Shown: one piece after another, positions 43,722-53,467 of the stretch
Numbering within the stretch: position 1 is the first letter of the stretch
How the letters are laid out: the number at the start of each line of letters is the position of its first letter
Origin: Terrimonas ferruginea DSM 30193
GTDB taxonomy: Bacteria > Bacteroidota > Bacteroidia > Chitinophagales > Chitinophagaceae
DNA length: 64,000 nt
NCBI RefSeq assembly: GCF_000425585.1
Contig: NZ_AUDS01000028.1
Coordinates: forward strand, 1-64,000
Direction of reading: 5' to 3'
Notes under the pieces: model-generated
The model's input: only the letters and a program-made list of their open reading frames with translations
The model's database searches: none
Told to the model about the DNA's origin: nothing
Made by a program: the position numbers and the translations under genes

Positions 43722-46700
43722 ATGAAAAAGAATTTGAAGAAGCGCATACGAATGCGTATGATGCAGGCCATTGCTTTGATGTTCATGTCGGGAGCCAGCG
43801 CGCAGGATCAGGCAGTGAAAGTAACGGAGGTAACGGGCACCGTAGAAGCTCATTTATCCGCTATGGTGGCTGCTCAAAAAGATGTCTCCCGCTTTCCCCG
43901 CTCGGTAAAAGAAGATGGTTCGCTGCATACGGTTAAATCTTCTGACTGGACCAGTGGATTCTTTCCCGGCACGCTTTGGTATACTTATGAGTTGAAAAAA
44001 GATGCCCGATGGAAAGATGCAGCTACAAAATGGTCGAAAGAGCTGGAAAAGGAAAAATTCAATAAGACCACCCACGATCTCGGTTTTATGTTATACTGCC
44101 CGTTGGGCAATGCCTACCGCCTCACAAACGATGCAGCTTATAAAGAAATATTGTTGCAGGGTGCGGCTTCGCTCAGCAGCCGGTATCACGCAAAAACGAA
44201 AACCATCAAATCATGGGATAAACCCGGTTATCAATTTCCGGTGATCATCGATAACATGATGAACCTGGAACTATTGTTCTGGGCAACACAGGTATCGGGC
44301 GATTCTTCCTATTACAAAATAGCTGTAGCACATGCCGATCAGACGTTGAAACATCATTTCCGCGCCGACAACAGCAGCTATCATGTAGTGGACTATGATA
44401 CCCTTACAGGGCAGCCTGTAAGAAAAATCACGCACCAGGGCTATAGCGATGCGTCTGCCTGGGCCAGAGGACAGGCATGGGGACTTTATGGCTATACGGT
44501 AGCCTATCGCTTTACGCATGCCAAACGCTACCTGCGGATGGCGGAGAAGATCGCTTCATTTTACCTCAATCATCCGGGATTACCAAAGGATAAAATTCCT
44601 TACTGGGATTTTAACGCCCCCGTCACCGGTTCCACACCACGTGATGCTTCTGCGGCCGCTATTGTCGCCGCCGCATTGCTAGAACTGGCCGATTATTCAA
44701 CCGCTCATCAACAGCGGTACCGCGACGCCGCCGGCCTGATGTTGAAGAGCCTCTCTTCTCCGGCTTACCTGGCCGCGCCCGGCACCAACCAGCATTTTAT
44801 ACTTAAACACTCCACCGGCCATTTACCGCATAAATCAGAGATAGATGTACCGATCAATTATGCCGACTATTATTTTGTAGAAGCCCTGGTGCGTTATAAA
44901 AAAATCACTGACCAACATTCTGCATCCGGCGCTGTCTCTCCCAGGACCGCATCCATGGATAAACGGACAACCAAAACATCAGCCGATGTGATCGTTTATA
45001 CAGCCAACCCGGGCGGCATCATGTCTGCCATCGCTGCTGCGCGTGAAGGCGTCTCCGTATTGCTGATAGAGCCGTCGGCGCATGTGGGAGGCATCATCGC
45101 ACAAGGCGGACTCTGCGTCACCGATATCGGTAATCATTCCACCATCGGGGGACTCAGCCGCGAATTCATGAGCCGTGCAGCCAGCTACTACAAGGAGAAG
45201 TATGGTGAAAACTCCGCCCAGTTTAAAGCCAGCATCATCGACGGATTACCCGGAGCTGCATTTGAACCCAAGGTGGCGGAAGCTATTTTTGAAGAAATGA
45301 TTGCAGCTTATCCTTCCATACAAATCCTGCGCAACACAGAATTGATCAGCGCAAATAAACAGGGAAAGGAAATCAGGAGTATTAATTGCCGCAATATATC
45401 CGGAAATGAACAACTCGTGCTTGAAGCAAAGATATTTATAGACGCAAGCTATACCGGAGACCTGATGGCAAAATCAGGAATTGACTTCCTGCTCGGAACC
45501 GAAGGCAGGAACGTATTCAACGAACCCGCTGTACCTGCCAAATCATCGGCGGCCATACAGGCATTCAACTACCGTGTTACGCTTACCAATGATCCTGCCA
45601 ACCGTGTGATGGTGGAAAAGCCCGCAGGTTACAATGCGGCGGATTATTCGATAAGACTCGCGGGTCTGTTAAAAGACAGTACGTCAAGAGTATTCAAGTC
45701 GTACTGGAAACTCCCCAATAAAAAGATCGATGCCAACATTGCAGACATGCCGGGCATAAACTGGAATTATCCGTCGGCCAGTTACAGCGACCGTAAAAAA
45801 ACAGAAGAAATTCACCGGAAAAACTCCCTGGGCTATATTTATTTTCTTCAGAACGATCCCCAGGTGCCGCTGCGGATACGAACCGAAGCAAGCGAATGGG
45901 GACTGGCCAAAGATGAGTTCACCGACAACGGAAATTTCCCCCGCCATATCTACATACGTGAAGGAAGGCGCCTGCATGGCGAGTATGTAATGCGTCAGCA
46001 GGACCTGCAGAAAGACCGGCAAAAAGAAGATGCCATCGCCCTGGGAAGTTATTCAATGGACAGTCACGCAACCATGATCACAAAAAAATCTGACGGCACA
46101 ATGGCTTATACAGGTGGTGGCTTATGGGAACCGGTAAAAGCCTACGAAATCCCCTATCGTGCATTGTTGCCCAAAGCTTCGCAAAACATCAACCTGCTGG
46201 TGCCGGTATGTTTATCGTCGAGCCATCTGGCCTGGACTTCCCTGCGAATGGAGCCCGTGTTCATGATGACAGGCGAAGCCGCAGGACTCGCGGCAGCCAT
46301 GGCGGTATCAAACAACCTTACCGCGCAGACCGTACCGGCAGCAACACTTCGTCAAAAATTAAAAGCAGCCGGAGCGATTGTCAATCTTCTACCCGAAACC
46401 GTAGCCGATTTTGATTGGCAACCCAAACACCCACGCGCCGGAGAACTGGTGACGTTTACGGTCAAACAAACTCCCGGCAATTCACCGGCTGTACGGTACT
46501 ACTGGGATTTTGACGGAGATGGTATAGTGGATGGAGAAAAAGCAGCAGAACAAAAGGCGCTGAAAACGGATAAAACCCACCTGGTAAGCCTGGTGGTGGA
46601 AGATGCAACAGGAAAAAAATCACAACCCATAGCGAAAACGATACCGGTAGGAAATGCACTGGCAGGCGATATCCAGATAGATTCGGAAGACGACAAATAC

Positions 46701-47075
46701 GTAACAGTAAAACTGGTAAAAAAATCCATTGCGCAAACACCTTTCTGGGGCACTTATTTCCATACGGACGGCAATCTGATGAAAGGATCTTCCTTTGCCT
46801 CTTATGACGCTCCGATCAAAAAAGCAGGCAAATACGCGGTATATGTTTCGTCCATTCCCGGCAACGGACGGAGTGCTAATACGCTGGTTGAAATAAAACA
46901 TGCCAAAGGAACGGAGAAAGTATACATTGATCAGCGGAAAGCAGGCCCGCTCTTCGGTCTCCTATTCCTCGGCGTATTTGAATTTGAGCCCGGTGCTCCG
47001 GCGAATGTTACCATTCATAACAACGACCCGGACAAATATATTCTTTATGACATTGCCCGGTGGATTATGCAATAA
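43722..47075 (+). CDS. GH88 unsaturated uronyl hydrolase fused to FAD-dependent oxidoreductase and golvesin-like domain
   Basis: 1117 residues in one open frame. Residues ~30-395 are a full GH88 domain: 'DWTSGFFPGTLWYTYE', Asp119 in 'THDLGFMLYC', Asp177 in 'VIIDNMMNLELLFWAT', 'HQGYSDASAWARGQAWGLYGYT'. It hydrolyses the 4,5-unsaturated uronic acid left by PL8. After a ~25-residue linker, ~421-895 form an FAD_oxidored-type domain ('ADVIVYTANPGGIMSAIAAAREG', 'HVGGIIAQGGLCVTDIG', 'FIDASYTGDLMAKSGI'). A PKD-like segment ('YYWDFDGDGIVDGE') and a golvesin-type C-terminus ('AGKYAVYVSSIPGNGRSANTLVEIKH') follow. The last three modules are normally a separate protein, often misnamed xanthan lyase. Confidence 0.9.
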   Translation: MKKNLKKRIRMRMMQAIALMFMSGASAQDQAVKVTEVTGTVEAHLSAMVAAQKDVSRFPRSVKEDGSLHTVKSSDWTSGFFPGTLWYTYELKKDARWKDAATKWSKELEKEKFNKTTHDLGFMLYCPLGNAYRLTNDAAYKEILLQGAASLSSRYHAKTKTIKSWDKPGYQFPVIIDNMMNLELLFWATQVSGDSSYYKIAVAHADQTLKHHFRADNSSYHVVDYDTLTGQPVRKITHQGYSDASAWARGQAWGLYGYTVAYRFTHAKRYLRMAEKIASFYLNHPGLPKDKIPYWDFNAPVTGSTPRDASAAAIVAAALLELADYSTAHQQRYRDAAGLMLKSLSSPAYLAAPGTNQHFILKHSTGHLPHKSEIDVPINYADYYFVEALVRYKKITDQHSASGAVSPRTASMDKRTTKTSADVIVYTANPGGIMSAIAAAREGVSVLLIEPSAHVGGIIAQGGLCVTDIGNHSTIGGLSREFMSRAASYYKEKYGENSAQFKASIIDGLPGAAFEPKVAEAIFEEMIAAYPSIQILRNTELISANKQGKEIRSINCRNISGNEQLVLEAKIFIDASYTGDLMAKSGIDFLLGTEGRNVFNEPAVPAKSSAAIQAFNYRVTLTNDPANRVMVEKPAGYNAADYSIRLAGLLKDSTSRVFKSYWKLPNKKIDANIADMPGINWNYPSASYSDRKKTEEIHRKNSLGYIYFLQNDPQVPLRIRTEASEWGLAKDEFTDNGNFPRHIYIREGRRLHGEYVMRQQDLQKDRQKEDAIALGSYSMDSHATMITKKSDGTMAYTGGGLWEPVKAYEIPYRALLPKASQNINLLVPVCLSSSHLAWTSLRMEPVFMMTGEAAGLAAAMAVSNNLTAQTVPAATLRQKLKAAGAIVNLLPETVADFDWQPKHPRAGELVTFTVKQTPGNSPAVRYYWDFDGDGIVDGEKAAEQKALKTDKTHLVSLVVEDATGKKSQPIAKTIPVGNALAGDIQIDSEDDKYVTVKLVKKSIAQTPFWGTYFHTDGNLMKGSSFASYDAPIKKAGKYAVYVSSIPGNGRSANTLVEIKHAKGTEKVYIDQRKAGPLFGLLFLGVFEFEPGAPANVTIHNNDPDKYILYDIARWIMQ

Positions 47076-47098
47076 GCTCTATTCATCCGGACGGCATT

Positions 47099-47131
47099 AA
47101 AAAAGCCCACGCGTTGCGTGGGCTTTTTTAA
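47099..47131. terminator. Bidirectional terminator at the end of the PUL
   Basis: AAAAAAGCCCACGC, a 3-base loop and GCGTGGGCTTTTTT: perfect stem with T runs on both strands, between the convergent PUL and RidA-like genes. Confidence 0.88.
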
Positions 47132-47210
47132 TGCACGGTATGCCTTGTCATGAAATAACTGGTCTATTTAAAATCAATTTTCCAACGGAAACGACAGCGT
47201 TGCGTATCCG

Positions 47211-47666
47211 TTATCTTCCCGGAAGGTGCGCTACCAGTTCTACCTCCAATTTCGCATCGGGCATATACAAGCGCTGCACCTGAATCCAGGTAGCTGCGGG
47301 AAAGTCTTTTTTGTAAAATGCCTTCCTCGCATTATTATATTTTTTCATGGCTTCCATATCGGTGGTATACAGGTTTTCTTTAACCACATTTTGAAAACCC
47401 ACTCCAAAGCTTTGTAAGGATTGTTCCAATGCCCGATATACCTGCGTAATTCCTTCCGGGGTTACTTCCGTACTTACAGCTCCTGAAATGTAAAGGACGT
47501 TGTCCACCTTTACCACCTGTACATATCCGGCCGCAGTATCCTGCTTCAGCTTATTACCCCAATGCCATTTTTCTTTTATAATGTCATTTTGCTGTGCCAG
47601 TGAAGTGGTGCTTATGACCAGGAAGGAAACTAAAGCCAGGTATTTAACGTGGACTTGCTTCGGCAT
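47211..47666 (-). CDS. Secreted RidA/YjgF-family protein lacking the catalytic arginine
   Basis: 151 residues with a signal peptide (~1-25, 'LALVSFLVISTTSLAQ'). The Rid fold is clear in 'GYVQVVKVDNVLYISGAVS', 'ITQVYRALEQSLQSFGVGFQNVVKENLYTTDM' and 'NNARKAFYKKDFPAATWIQVQRL'. In active RidA enamine/imine deaminases an Arg lies in the 'P-A-R-S/T' segment; here it reads PAATWIQV, so that activity is unlikely. Other Rid subfamilies also lack it and have no clear function. It begins 29 bp after the kinase gene and may be co-transcribed with it. Confidence 0.85.
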   Translation of the reverse strand: MPKQVHVKYLALVSFLVISTTSLAQQNDIIKEKWHWGNKLKQDTAAGYVQVVKVDNVLYISGAVSTEVTPEGITQVYRALEQSLQSFGVGFQNVVKENLYTTDMEAMKKYNNARKAFYKKDFPAATWIQVQRLYMPDAKLEVELVAHLPGR

Positions 47667-47695
47667 ATCAAAACCATTTATTGGTCAATAAAAAT

Positions 47696-50600
47696 CTATA
47701 AAGGAATTTTAAAATAAAAAGTGGAGCCTACGCCCTTTTCGCTGTCCACGCCAATTTCGCCATGATGCCGTTCGATGATTTCCGCACTGATGTATAAGCC
47801 GATGCCAAATCCACCGATGGTTTCGGCTTGTTTGCCTTCTACGCGGTAGAAGCGGTCAAATAATCTGGACATATTGGCCTTGCTGATGCCTACTCCTTCA
47901 TCTGTTACCCTCACAACGGCCCAGCGGTTTTCGGTTTTACAGCTGACCGTGATCTGTTTGCCTTTGGGCGAATACTTTACGGCGTTGCTGAGGAGGTTGG
48001 TAACCACCTGTCCTATTTTATCGCGGTCGGCATTGACACGAACCGCCGGACTTTCTGTAAAAATGATTTCGTGGTGACGGTAAATAAGAAGGGTGTCCGC
48101 TACAACCTCCGCCAATAATCCGTTTAATAAAAACTCCTGTTTTTCAAGATGGATCTTGCCCGAATGAAAGCGTGACATATCCAGGAACCCGGTGATCATG
48201 ATATTCATTTTCTTCACCTGGGCGACCGATTTGTCGAGTAAGTCGCTCAGCTTTTGATCTCCCTGTTCCCGGGTAATTATTTCCAGCATCTGCACATAAC
48301 CCAGCAGCGAAGTCAACGGCGTTTTTAATTCATGGCTCACCATGGCGATGAAATCGTTTTTGCGCTCCTCGTCTTTCCGTTGTTCCGTAATATCCTGCAA
48401 CACGCCGCTAAGCCTCACAGGTTGATGTTGTTCGTCAAACAGGGTTTCTCCTTTCGCTTTTACCACTCTCGGCAGCCGGTCAAGGGGGTTGACAATTGTA
48501 TAGGAAATTTCGTACTGTCCACCCTGTTTGTAATCCAAAGCATCCGCAATTGCCTTCTGTACCTTCTCCCGGTCCTCTTTGGCAATTACATTAACAGCAC
48601 TGGTCAGTTCAATCTCGTCCCCGGGCTGTAAACCAAACCATTCTTTGATCAGGTGATTTCCCTTGAATTTTCCGGTAACGGGATTCAGGTCAAATGTAGC
48701 GAGTGATGCTGCATCGATCGCCAATTGTGTTTCATCGCGACTGATGCGTAGTTCGGCAGCAATTTTACGATAAAGCTCTTCACTTTCCTTGATAGTGTCC
48801 AACGCATTCACCTGTTCGGTAATATCCATGATCACACCTGTAAAGGCGCTGAATTCGCCGGAGGCATCCACTTTGAGATTACCAACGGCACGCACCCAGC
48901 GGATCTGCTGATCATGGTAGCCCCTGACTTTATAAGACAAATCGTAATCGCCCCCTTGCGTAATAGCATGTTCGATGGCGGCGCTTACTCCATCACGATA
49001 ATCGTCGGTGATCTGCGCTATGCAGTCTGCAATAGTGATGGTTTCGCCGGGAAGAAAACCAAACAATTCCCGCAACCGGTCGTTGGCAATGAGTTCACGG
49101 GTTTCACTATTGATATGCCAGGTGCCAAAACTCGCTGCTTCCAGCGCAATATTTAACCGGTGATTGGTTTCCGCCAGTTCGTTGTTCAGTTTTTGTAAAG
49201 CCTGGTTTGCTACAACGCGTTCAGTGATGTCGATAGACGAGCTGATCGTTCCCGCGTAATCACCGTCTTGCAGCAACCGGGGATGTATTTTGGTATAAAT
49301 ATGCCGAGGTTCACCGACGGCATTCAGCATCCGGAACTCGACTGTAAAGGATGTTCTGGAAGCGATGCCGGCCCTGAAATCTTTTAATAGTTGTTCCTGG
49401 TCATCCGGGTGCAGGAATTCACCCCAGCCATAGTCCTGCATTTGTTCCTGTGTCTTTCCGGTCAGGTTGAGCCAGGCCTGGTTTACAAACAGCACATTAC
49501 CGTCTATATCGTTAACGGAGATCATCACCTCGGAGCCTTCGGCCAGGGAGCGGAACCGGGCTTCGCTTTCTTCAATCACTTTTTGGGTCAATATCCTTTC
49601 GGTGATATCCGAGGTCAGCCCGACGATACGGGTAGCATTACCATCGTCATCATAGCGGGGTTTACCGAACGCACTGATCCAATGCATTGAGCCGTCCGGC
49701 CAGGTGATTGGGTATTCTGCGGTGTAAATGGTATCCGTGGCAATCGCATGTTGAACCCTCCGGCGGATCTCCTCGCGGTATTCAGGTACAATTGCTTCGA
49801 AAAGATCAGCGTAGTTGAAGGTTTCGCTTTCGTTTCTGCCAAAATTCTTTTTGAACTGCGGGCTGGCCTGCATTTCCCCGGTTGCGAAAACTACTTCCGT
49901 AGACCCCAGGCTACCCGCTTCCATGGCAAAATTCAACCTGATATTGGCTTCCTGCAGATTTTCCTGTGTACTATAAAGTGCTTCATTGGCCGCTGTGAGT
50001 TCTTCATTAACGGCGGTGAGTTGGTCGTTAACCTCTTTCTGCTCCTGCAATATTTGTGCGATGGCCGTTACTTCGTATACAAATGCCATCACGCCATCGA
50101 TTTCACCATCCTGGTTTTTTCTTGCGGTATAATTGAAAGTAAAATACCGGTCGCGCGTGGGTCCGCCTTCATATTCCGATACGGGAATCAACAGCTCGTT
50201 TATCCTGAAATCTTCTCCGGTATGGTATACGTTTTTTATAATTTTTTCAATGGGGGTGCCCACCAGTTCGGGCAACGCTTCGAAGATCGGACGCCCCAGC
50301 AGGGCCCTGCCCGGCAGCAATTCCTGGTAGCTGGGATTAACTAATTCATAAACCAGCTCGGGTCCGTTGAGAATACAGATGCCCGCGGGTGCCTGCATAA
50401 AAAAACGCTGAAGACGATCGCGTTCTTCCCGGAAAGCGGTTTTGGCTGCTTCTGCCTTTTGGCGCTCTGTCACTTGTGTAGTGTTTTCTAAAACCCACAC
50501 GGCCACTTTGGTGATTTCGCCTGCCGCATTTTTTACGGGTGCATATACGAACGTTACATAAATCCATTCCTCGCGTCCGTGCCGGACGAGCATCATGCTC

Positions 50601-50848
50601 ACTTCGTCGGCATAATAAGGTTCACCGGTAGCAACTACATCATTCAATGCATTCTCATAGAAAGCCTGCACTTCTGCAAAAGGTTCCCAATACCATTTAT
50701 TTACAATAGCGTCTTTGGGTTTGCCCGCAATTTCCAAAAATTTTGTGTTGAGAATTTCAACTTTAAGAGTGGCGGCTTCCAATATAGCAACACCTATCGG
50801 GGCGCTTTCAACAATCTCTGTTAAATGTTCATTGTCCGTTAAGTTCAT
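47696..50848 (-). CDS. Soluble multi-PAS sensor histidine kinase (six PAS domains)
   Basis: 1050 residues with no membrane segment. Six PAS modules can be counted, starting near residues 10, 130, 295, 425, 555 and 690, most ending in a 'D-I-T-E-x' PAC signature ('SDITERI', 'IDITERV', 'MDITEQV', 'QDITEQR'). A Glu/Asn-rich coiled coil separates PAS 2 and 3. HisKA carries 'DFIAMVSHELKTPLTSLLGY'; HATPase_c has 'NLLSNAVKYSPKGKQI', 'VTDEGVGISKANMSRLFDRFYR' and 'GGFGIGLYISAEIIERHHG'. The closely similar domain layout of the kinase at 24756-26387 suggests a paralogous family. Partner regulator unknown. Confidence 0.92.
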   Translation of the reverse strand: MNLTDNEHLTEIVESAPIGVAILEAATLKVEILNTKFLEIAGKPKDAIVNKWYWEPFAEVQAFYENALNDVVATGEPYYADEVSMMLVRHGREEWIYVTFVYAPVKNAAGEITKVAVWVLENTTQVTERQKAEAAKTAFREERDRLQRFFMQAPAGICILNGPELVYELVNPSYQELLPGRALLGRPIFEALPELVGTPIEKIIKNVYHTGEDFRINELLIPVSEYEGGPTRDRYFTFNYTARKNQDGEIDGVMAFVYEVTAIAQILQEQKEVNDQLTAVNEELTAANEALYSTQENLQEANIRLNFAMEAGSLGSTEVVFATGEMQASPQFKKNFGRNESETFNYADLFEAIVPEYREEIRRRVQHAIATDTIYTAEYPITWPDGSMHWISAFGKPRYDDDGNATRIVGLTSDITERILTQKVIEESEARFRSLAEGSEVMISVNDIDGNVLFVNQAWLNLTGKTQEQMQDYGWGEFLHPDDQEQLLKDFRAGIASRTSFTVEFRMLNAVGEPRHIYTKIHPRLLQDGDYAGTISSSIDITERVVANQALQKLNNELAETNHRLNIALEAASFGTWHINSETRELIANDRLRELFGFLPGETITIADCIAQITDDYRDGVSAAIEHAITQGGDYDLSYKVRGYHDQQIRWVRAVGNLKVDASGEFSAFTGVIMDITEQVNALDTIKESEELYRKIAAELRISRDETQLAIDAASLATFDLNPVTGKFKGNHLIKEWFGLQPGDEIELTSAVNVIAKEDREKVQKAIADALDYKQGGQYEISYTIVNPLDRLPRVVKAKGETLFDEQHQPVRLSGVLQDITEQRKDEERKNDFIAMVSHELKTPLTSLLGYVQMLEIITREQGDQKLSDLLDKSVAQVKKMNIMITGFLDMSRFHSGKIHLEKQEFLLNGLLAEVVADTLLIYRHHEIIFTESPAVRVNADRDKIGQVVTNLLSNAVKYSPKGKQITVSCKTENRWAVVRVTDEGVGISKANMSRLFDRFYRVEGKQAETIGGFGIGLYISAEIIERHHGEIGVDSEKGVGSTFYFKIPL

Positions 50849-50987
50849 TGCACAGTTCCATTTTTAGATTTATTCCCAAACACGAATGAACTGGCCTGAG
50901 ATTGAGAAAATATGGAAGCTATAAAATTAAGGCAGAATGACGAGAATCAGGATTCCTTATTGAGTACGTGATGGGGTGCGGGCTATT

Positions 50988-53210
50988 TTAGTTCAGTACT
51001 GATTGCCCTTCGAAAAAAGGCAGGTGTATTTCCGCTGTTGTGCCTTTTCCGGCCTCACCGCGGCCAATCGTAAACCGGGCCTTTCCTCCGGGGTATTGCT
51101 TATTGATCATGGCGATACGGTCTTCTATGGAAGCCAGTCCCATTGATTTTTCTTTGATGCCGGATATCCGGGCTGGATTTACCGTATTTTCAAATCCCGC
51201 TCCGTTATCTTTTACAGTAATACAAACGCCTGTGTCTGTTTTTTTGAGCGATACGGATAAATGACCATGTTCCCGCCCGCCAGTCATCAGACCATGCAGA
51301 ATAGCATTTTCAATTAAAGGCTGGATGAGCATAGGCGGTAAAAACAATGTTTTTAGTTGTAGTTGTTCGTCAACATTAAAAATGTAGGTAAATGAATTAC
51401 TGTACCGGATATCTTCCAATTCGGTATAGAGCAGCAATGCTTTCCATTCCTTATCCGCCGTAACGAGGCTTTTGGTGGAATTTTCCAGTATCAGCCGGCT
51501 TAAGGCTGCAAACTTCTGGATTAACCTCGATGCAGTTTTTTTATCATTGTCCATTATATAGGACTCGATGGAGTTTAATACGTTAAAAATAAAATGCGGA
51601 TTCATCTGTGAGCGAATAGCTTTTAACTCACTTTCGGATAACTGATGCTGGTGTTTTAGCTTCAAAGCATTTTGCTCCGATTCCTGCAACTGAATTTCAT
51701 TTTTATACTTCAGCCTTCGCAAACGGTAAAGGTTTAAAAGAAATACCAGGACGGAGAACAGGACCACTAAAGCCAATATCCCATATAACCACAATTGTTT
51801 AAGCTCAAGCCGGTCAAGTTGCTGTTGTTGCGACAACGCATTTACTTTACCCGCCTGTATCTTTTCATTATTCTGCGCGATGATTAATTGCTTTTGTTTC
51901 TCTTCATTCAGCAGTTTTTCATTTTGCAGTTGCACCTCCTGCAGACGCCTCAGTTGTTCGCCTTGCTGAAATTGTGAAGCACTTAATGCCAGCTCGAGTT
52001 GCTGCTGCCGGAGCTGTTCATCGGCCAATAGCTGTTTTTGTTTATAGACAGCTTCTGTTTTGTCAAATTCATATTTGAGGCCCATCCGGGTCACTTCACG
52101 CCTGTTGTTATCATTGCTTATCGAGTCGGAAAAGACCGTGAACATTTTATAATAATGCAAGGCGCTGTCTGGCTTCGACAACGCTTCATATACTTCACTT
52201 AATCCCAGGCTGGCCTCTTTTTTTATGTCAGTCGCATTCAGTGCCATGCCAATTTTTAACGCGTCGAGCCCATGCTCCCTGGCCAGTTTCAGGTTGCCTT
52301 TTTTCAAATAAGCGGCGGATACATTTTGTTCGTTGAGCCCCAGGCTTTTTGTGCTGCCGATTTCTTTATTGATAGCAATTGCCCTGAGACCATGTTCCAA
52401 TGCCAGGTCGTGCTGACCAAGCTCATTGTAGTAAGCTGATAAGTTACCGTTTTCACGCCCTTGTGACCGGATATCCCTGACAGAATCTGCCAATGCCAGG
52501 GCCAATCTGCTGTACCTGATCGCCTCCGGGATATTTTTCTTTTTATAATAAACGATGCCGATATTGGTCAACGTGTTTGTCTGGCCGCTATAATGGTTAT
52601 TATTTCTGAAAATCGTCAGTGAACGCTCGTAATGCTGCATGGCCTGCTCATAGTCTCCCATCTCTGTATATACGATACCGATATTTGCCTTGGTGGATGC
52701 CACGTCCAATTCACGATTAATTTTTTCCGCTTTGGCCAACGCGAGCAGGTAGTACCTTAAAGCCTCCGGGTATTTCGACTGGCTCATATAAACCAGCCCG
52801 ATTGTATTCAGATCGCCGATCATGCCAAAATCAGCTTTCAGTTTTTCATCAATCTCCAGCGCTTTGTGCAAACTCGACAACGCTTCCGGAAACTGGGAAA
52901 GGTTAAGGTGTATGATACCCTTCACCCTATAAGCTGCCGAAAGCAAATGCTGGTTCTTTATATTCCTTTGAAAAAGCAGGATTTCATCCGCATAGGTAAG
53001 GGCCTTTTTAGCATCTGATGATAGATGTTGCGCTGCCAGGTTAAAAAATGCCGTGCCGATCTCGTCGGCTTTCCCGGGATGTGCTTTTAATACTGTTCGC
53101 AGCGAATCCGCCACGCTGGTTTGTGCAGACAGATCAGTTGAACACATGTTCCAACTTATCAGCGTGATAAAAAAATACAAGCCTTTCTGTAAAGAGACTT
53201 TTACGCTCAT
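50988..53210 (-). CDS. TPR-containing LytS-type sensor histidine kinase
   Basis: 740 residues from the ATG at 53210; a longer in-frame start at 53288 lies upstream of the predicted promoter and is rejected. A signal peptide is followed by about six to seven TPR units (~35-390, e.g. 'ALRYYLLALAKAEKINRELDVASTKANIGIVYTEMGDYEQAMQHYERSL'), a Gln/Leu-rich coiled coil, a membrane segment ('LWLYGILALVVLFSVLVFLLNLY') and a His_kinase domain with 'AIRSQMNPHFIFNVLNSIESYI', then HATPase_c ('ILHGLMTGGREHGHLSV', 'VKDNGAGFENT'). Such kinases pair with LytTR regulators; one is encoded at 55573, divergently, three genes away. Confidence 0.92.
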   Translation of the reverse strand: MSVKVSLQKGLYFFITLISWNMCSTDLSAQTSVADSLRTVLKAHPGKADEIGTAFFNLAAQHLSSDAKKALTYADEILLFQRNIKNQHLLSAAYRVKGIIHLNLSQFPEALSSLHKALEIDEKLKADFGMIGDLNTIGLVYMSQSKYPEALRYYLLALAKAEKINRELDVASTKANIGIVYTEMGDYEQAMQHYERSLTIFRNNNHYSGQTNTLTNIGIVYYKKKNIPEAIRYSRLALALADSVRDIRSQGRENGNLSAYYNELGQHDLALEHGLRAIAINKEIGSTKSLGLNEQNVSAAYLKKGNLKLAREHGLDALKIGMALNATDIKKEASLGLSEVYEALSKPDSALHYYKMFTVFSDSISNDNNRREVTRMGLKYEFDKTEAVYKQKQLLADEQLRQQQLELALSASQFQQGEQLRRLQEVQLQNEKLLNEEKQKQLIIAQNNEKIQAGKVNALSQQQQLDRLELKQLWLYGILALVVLFSVLVFLLNLYRLRRLKYKNEIQLQESEQNALKLKHQHQLSESELKAIRSQMNPHFIFNVLNSIESYIMDNDKKTASRLIQKFAALSRLILENSTKSLVTADKEWKALLLYTELEDIRYSNSFTYIFNVDEQLQLKTLFLPPMLIQPLIENAILHGLMTGGREHGHLSVSLKKTDTGVCITVKDNGAGFENTVNPARISGIKEKSMGLASIEDRIAMINKQYPGGKARFTIGRGEAGKGTTAEIHLPFFEGQSVLN

Positions 53211-53264
53211 TTTCAGTATTGGATAAAAGAATGGTTGCAAAAAAAAACAGGAAATGGGGTTCGT

Positions 53265-53272
53265 CAAATATA
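53265..53272 (-). promoter_or_regulatory. -7 box (TATATTTG) of the TPR kinase gene
   Basis: Exact TAnnTTTG match on the minus strand, 54 bp before the start at 53210. It supports that start over the one at 53288. Confidence 0.5.
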
Positions 53273-53379
53273 GGACTAAGATCCCCAAGTAGTCTTTTTA
53301 TTCGCTCGGTATAAAAAGGCGTTCACTCAATTTACGCCCCTTTTCAATCATTTGCTTCCAAAGCCCGGTTTACAGGTGA

Positions 53380-53387
53380 TAAGTTTG
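53380..53387 (+). promoter_or_regulatory. -7 box (TAAGTTTG) of the 53468 gene
   Basis: Exact TAnnTTTG match 80 bp before the start codon; a TTTG lies 25 bp upstream, slightly too far. Confidence 0.4.
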
Positions 53388-53467
53388 GTTAAGAAAGGCG
53401 GCGCCATTAACCATTAAACTTTACCGCTGCCTTCTGCCAATTAAATAATATCAAAAATCAAACGACT

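Noticed and set aside
43722-47075. Calling the FAD/golvesin half a xanthan lyase, a common database label
   Set aside because: The sequence shows an FAD-binding oxidoreductase fold and no lyase motif; lyase activity in this locus is explained by the two PL8 genes.
53211-53288. Longer start for the TPR kinase at 53288
   Set aside because: It lies upstream of a TATATTTG box, and the start at 53210 opens directly on a signal peptide.
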